DNA from: CAZKCI01 sp964551475
Lineage (GTDB): Bacteria > Auribacterota > Erginobacteria > Erginobacterales > CAZKCI01
Assembly: GCA_964551475.1 (NCBI GenBank)
Contig: CAZKCI010000071.1
Span: forward strand, 1 to 13,430
DNA length: 13,430 nt
Reading direction: 5' to 3'
The number at the start of each line of letters is the position of its first letter. Position 1 is the first letter of the stretch. The notes under the pieces were generated by a model that was not told the DNA's origin, searched no databases, and was given only the letters and a program-made list of their open reading frames with translations. The translations under genes were made by a program, and so were the position numbers. Below, in pieces: positions 12,856-13,430 of the stretch.

Positions 12856-13430
12856 ATGAACAAACTGACGATAGTCGGCGTGGTTTTCGTCCTGGCGGCC
12901 CTCGCCGCCGCCGGGTGCGTAAGCAAAACCCAGTACGGCGACGCCCAGGCGGTGGAGACGGTGAACCCGGATTACGGCTCGACCGACCTGCAGATGATCG
13001 CGGAGAAAATGGTGAACTCCCTCCTGGTCACTCCCATCGTCACCCAGGCGCCGCAGCGCCCGGTCCTGATCATGAAGGGGGTGGAAAACCGGACCTCGGA
13101 GCACATCGACACCCGGACGATCACCGACAAGATCCGCACCCAGATGCTCAAGTCGGGCATGGTCCGCTTCGCCGTGATGGGCGAGGAGAACCAGGCGTCG
13201 GTCGAACAGATCAAGTACCAGCAGTCGGGACTGGTCGACACCTCCACCGCCCGTTCGATCGGCAAGCAGGTAGGAGCGGAATACCTCCTGATCGGCAACA
13301 TCAAGTCGATCGTGAAGACGGCGGGCGGGACCAAGGACGTCTACTACCAGTTCACGCTGAACCTCTTGAACATCGAGAACGGCCTGATCGAGTGGGCGGA
13401 CGAGAAGGAGATCCGCAAGACCCGCGAGCG
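12856..13430 (+). CDS. lpoB: LpoB-family lipoprotein (partial, runs off window)
   Basis: At least 191 residues are present; the frame is still open at the window end. A signal peptide leads to lipobox AAAGC with Cys21. The rest follows the LpoB fold: TDLQMIAEKMVNSLL (about 43-57), RPVLIMKGVENRTSEHID (68-85), ITDKIRTQMLKSGMVRFAV (89-107), GKQVGAEYLLIGNIKSI (136-152), and FTLNLLNIENGLIEWADEKEIRK (166-188). LpoB in E. coli is an outer-membrane lipoprotein that reaches through the peptidoglycan to activate PBP1b. No long disordered linker is seen between Cys21 and the domain (only about 20 residues), a shorter reach than in enterobacteria. AAGGAGG (12843-12849) six bases before ATG fixes the start. 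About 10-20 residues are probably missing. Confidence 0.88.
   Translation, partial: MNKLTIVGVVFVLAALAAAGCVSKTQYGDAQAVETVNPDYGSTDLQMIAEKMVNSLLVTPIVTQAPQRPVLIMKGVENRTSEHIDTRTITDKIRTQMLKSGMVRFAVMGEENQASVEQIKYQQSGLVDTSTARSIGKQVGAEYLLIGNIKSIVKTAGGTKDVYYQFTLNLLNIENGLIEWADEKEIRKTRE

Overview
The window looks like a GC-rich Gram-negative bacterium from an uncultured lineage. Three genes encode lipoproteins with lipoboxes, one of them an LpoB-type activator of outer-membrane-linked peptidoglycan synthesis, and there are CsgG-type periplasmic/outer-membrane proteins. Strong AGGAGG-type ribosome binding sites and the protein families fit a PVC-, Omnitrophota-, Lentisphaerota- or Spirochaetota-like genome, but the sequence alone does not settle the phylum.

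Layout. (1) 1-700: a small accessory island on the minus strand. It holds a complete hicB-hicA toxin-antitoxin pair flanked by palindromes with integron-like core motifs (GTTRRRY/RYYYAAC), possibly remnants of a cassette array. (2) 849-2456: a 57-bp near-perfect palindrome, then lemA and a TPM-domain (YgcG-like) gene on the minus strand, a familiar pairing, here separated by another palindrome. (3) 2546-4869: a two-gene minus-strand operon of a small two-helix membrane protein and a 652-aa polytopic GT-C-like membrane protein, coupled by an ATGA overlap. (4) 4870-5154: a divergent intergenic region containing a large inverted array of ATGGAC-type 9-mers. (5) 5155-8634: a tight plus-strand operon of a molybdenum hydroxylase large subunit, its two-cluster [2Fe-2S] subunit, and a cysteine-rich PP-loop ATPase. 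No FAD subunit is present. (6) 8828-13430: a plus-strand cell-envelope cluster of CsgG+PEGA, CsgG with a FlgT-like C-terminus, a COG3014-like lipoprotein, a YcfL-like lipoprotein and an LpoB-like lipoprotein cut by the window edge. This set resembles the known LpoB/YcfL/COG3014/CsgG neighbourhoods.

The most unusual feature is not a gene. Four gene-free gaps (849-905, 4932-5059, 10638-10717, 12753-12823) each hold a long inverted repeat. The four sequences are unrelated, but each has arms built from short tandem units of 8-9 nt (GTTGACTT, ATGGACNNN, CTGATTNCT, TTCCTGGN). Repeating one architecture with different words suggests a common generating process: a mobile hairpin family, replication-slippage palindromes, or regulatory RNA hairpins. 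A second candidate for novelty is the PP-loop ATPase fused by operon structure to a molybdenum hydroxylase, which could be a dedicated sulfur-transfer or cofactor-maturation partner.
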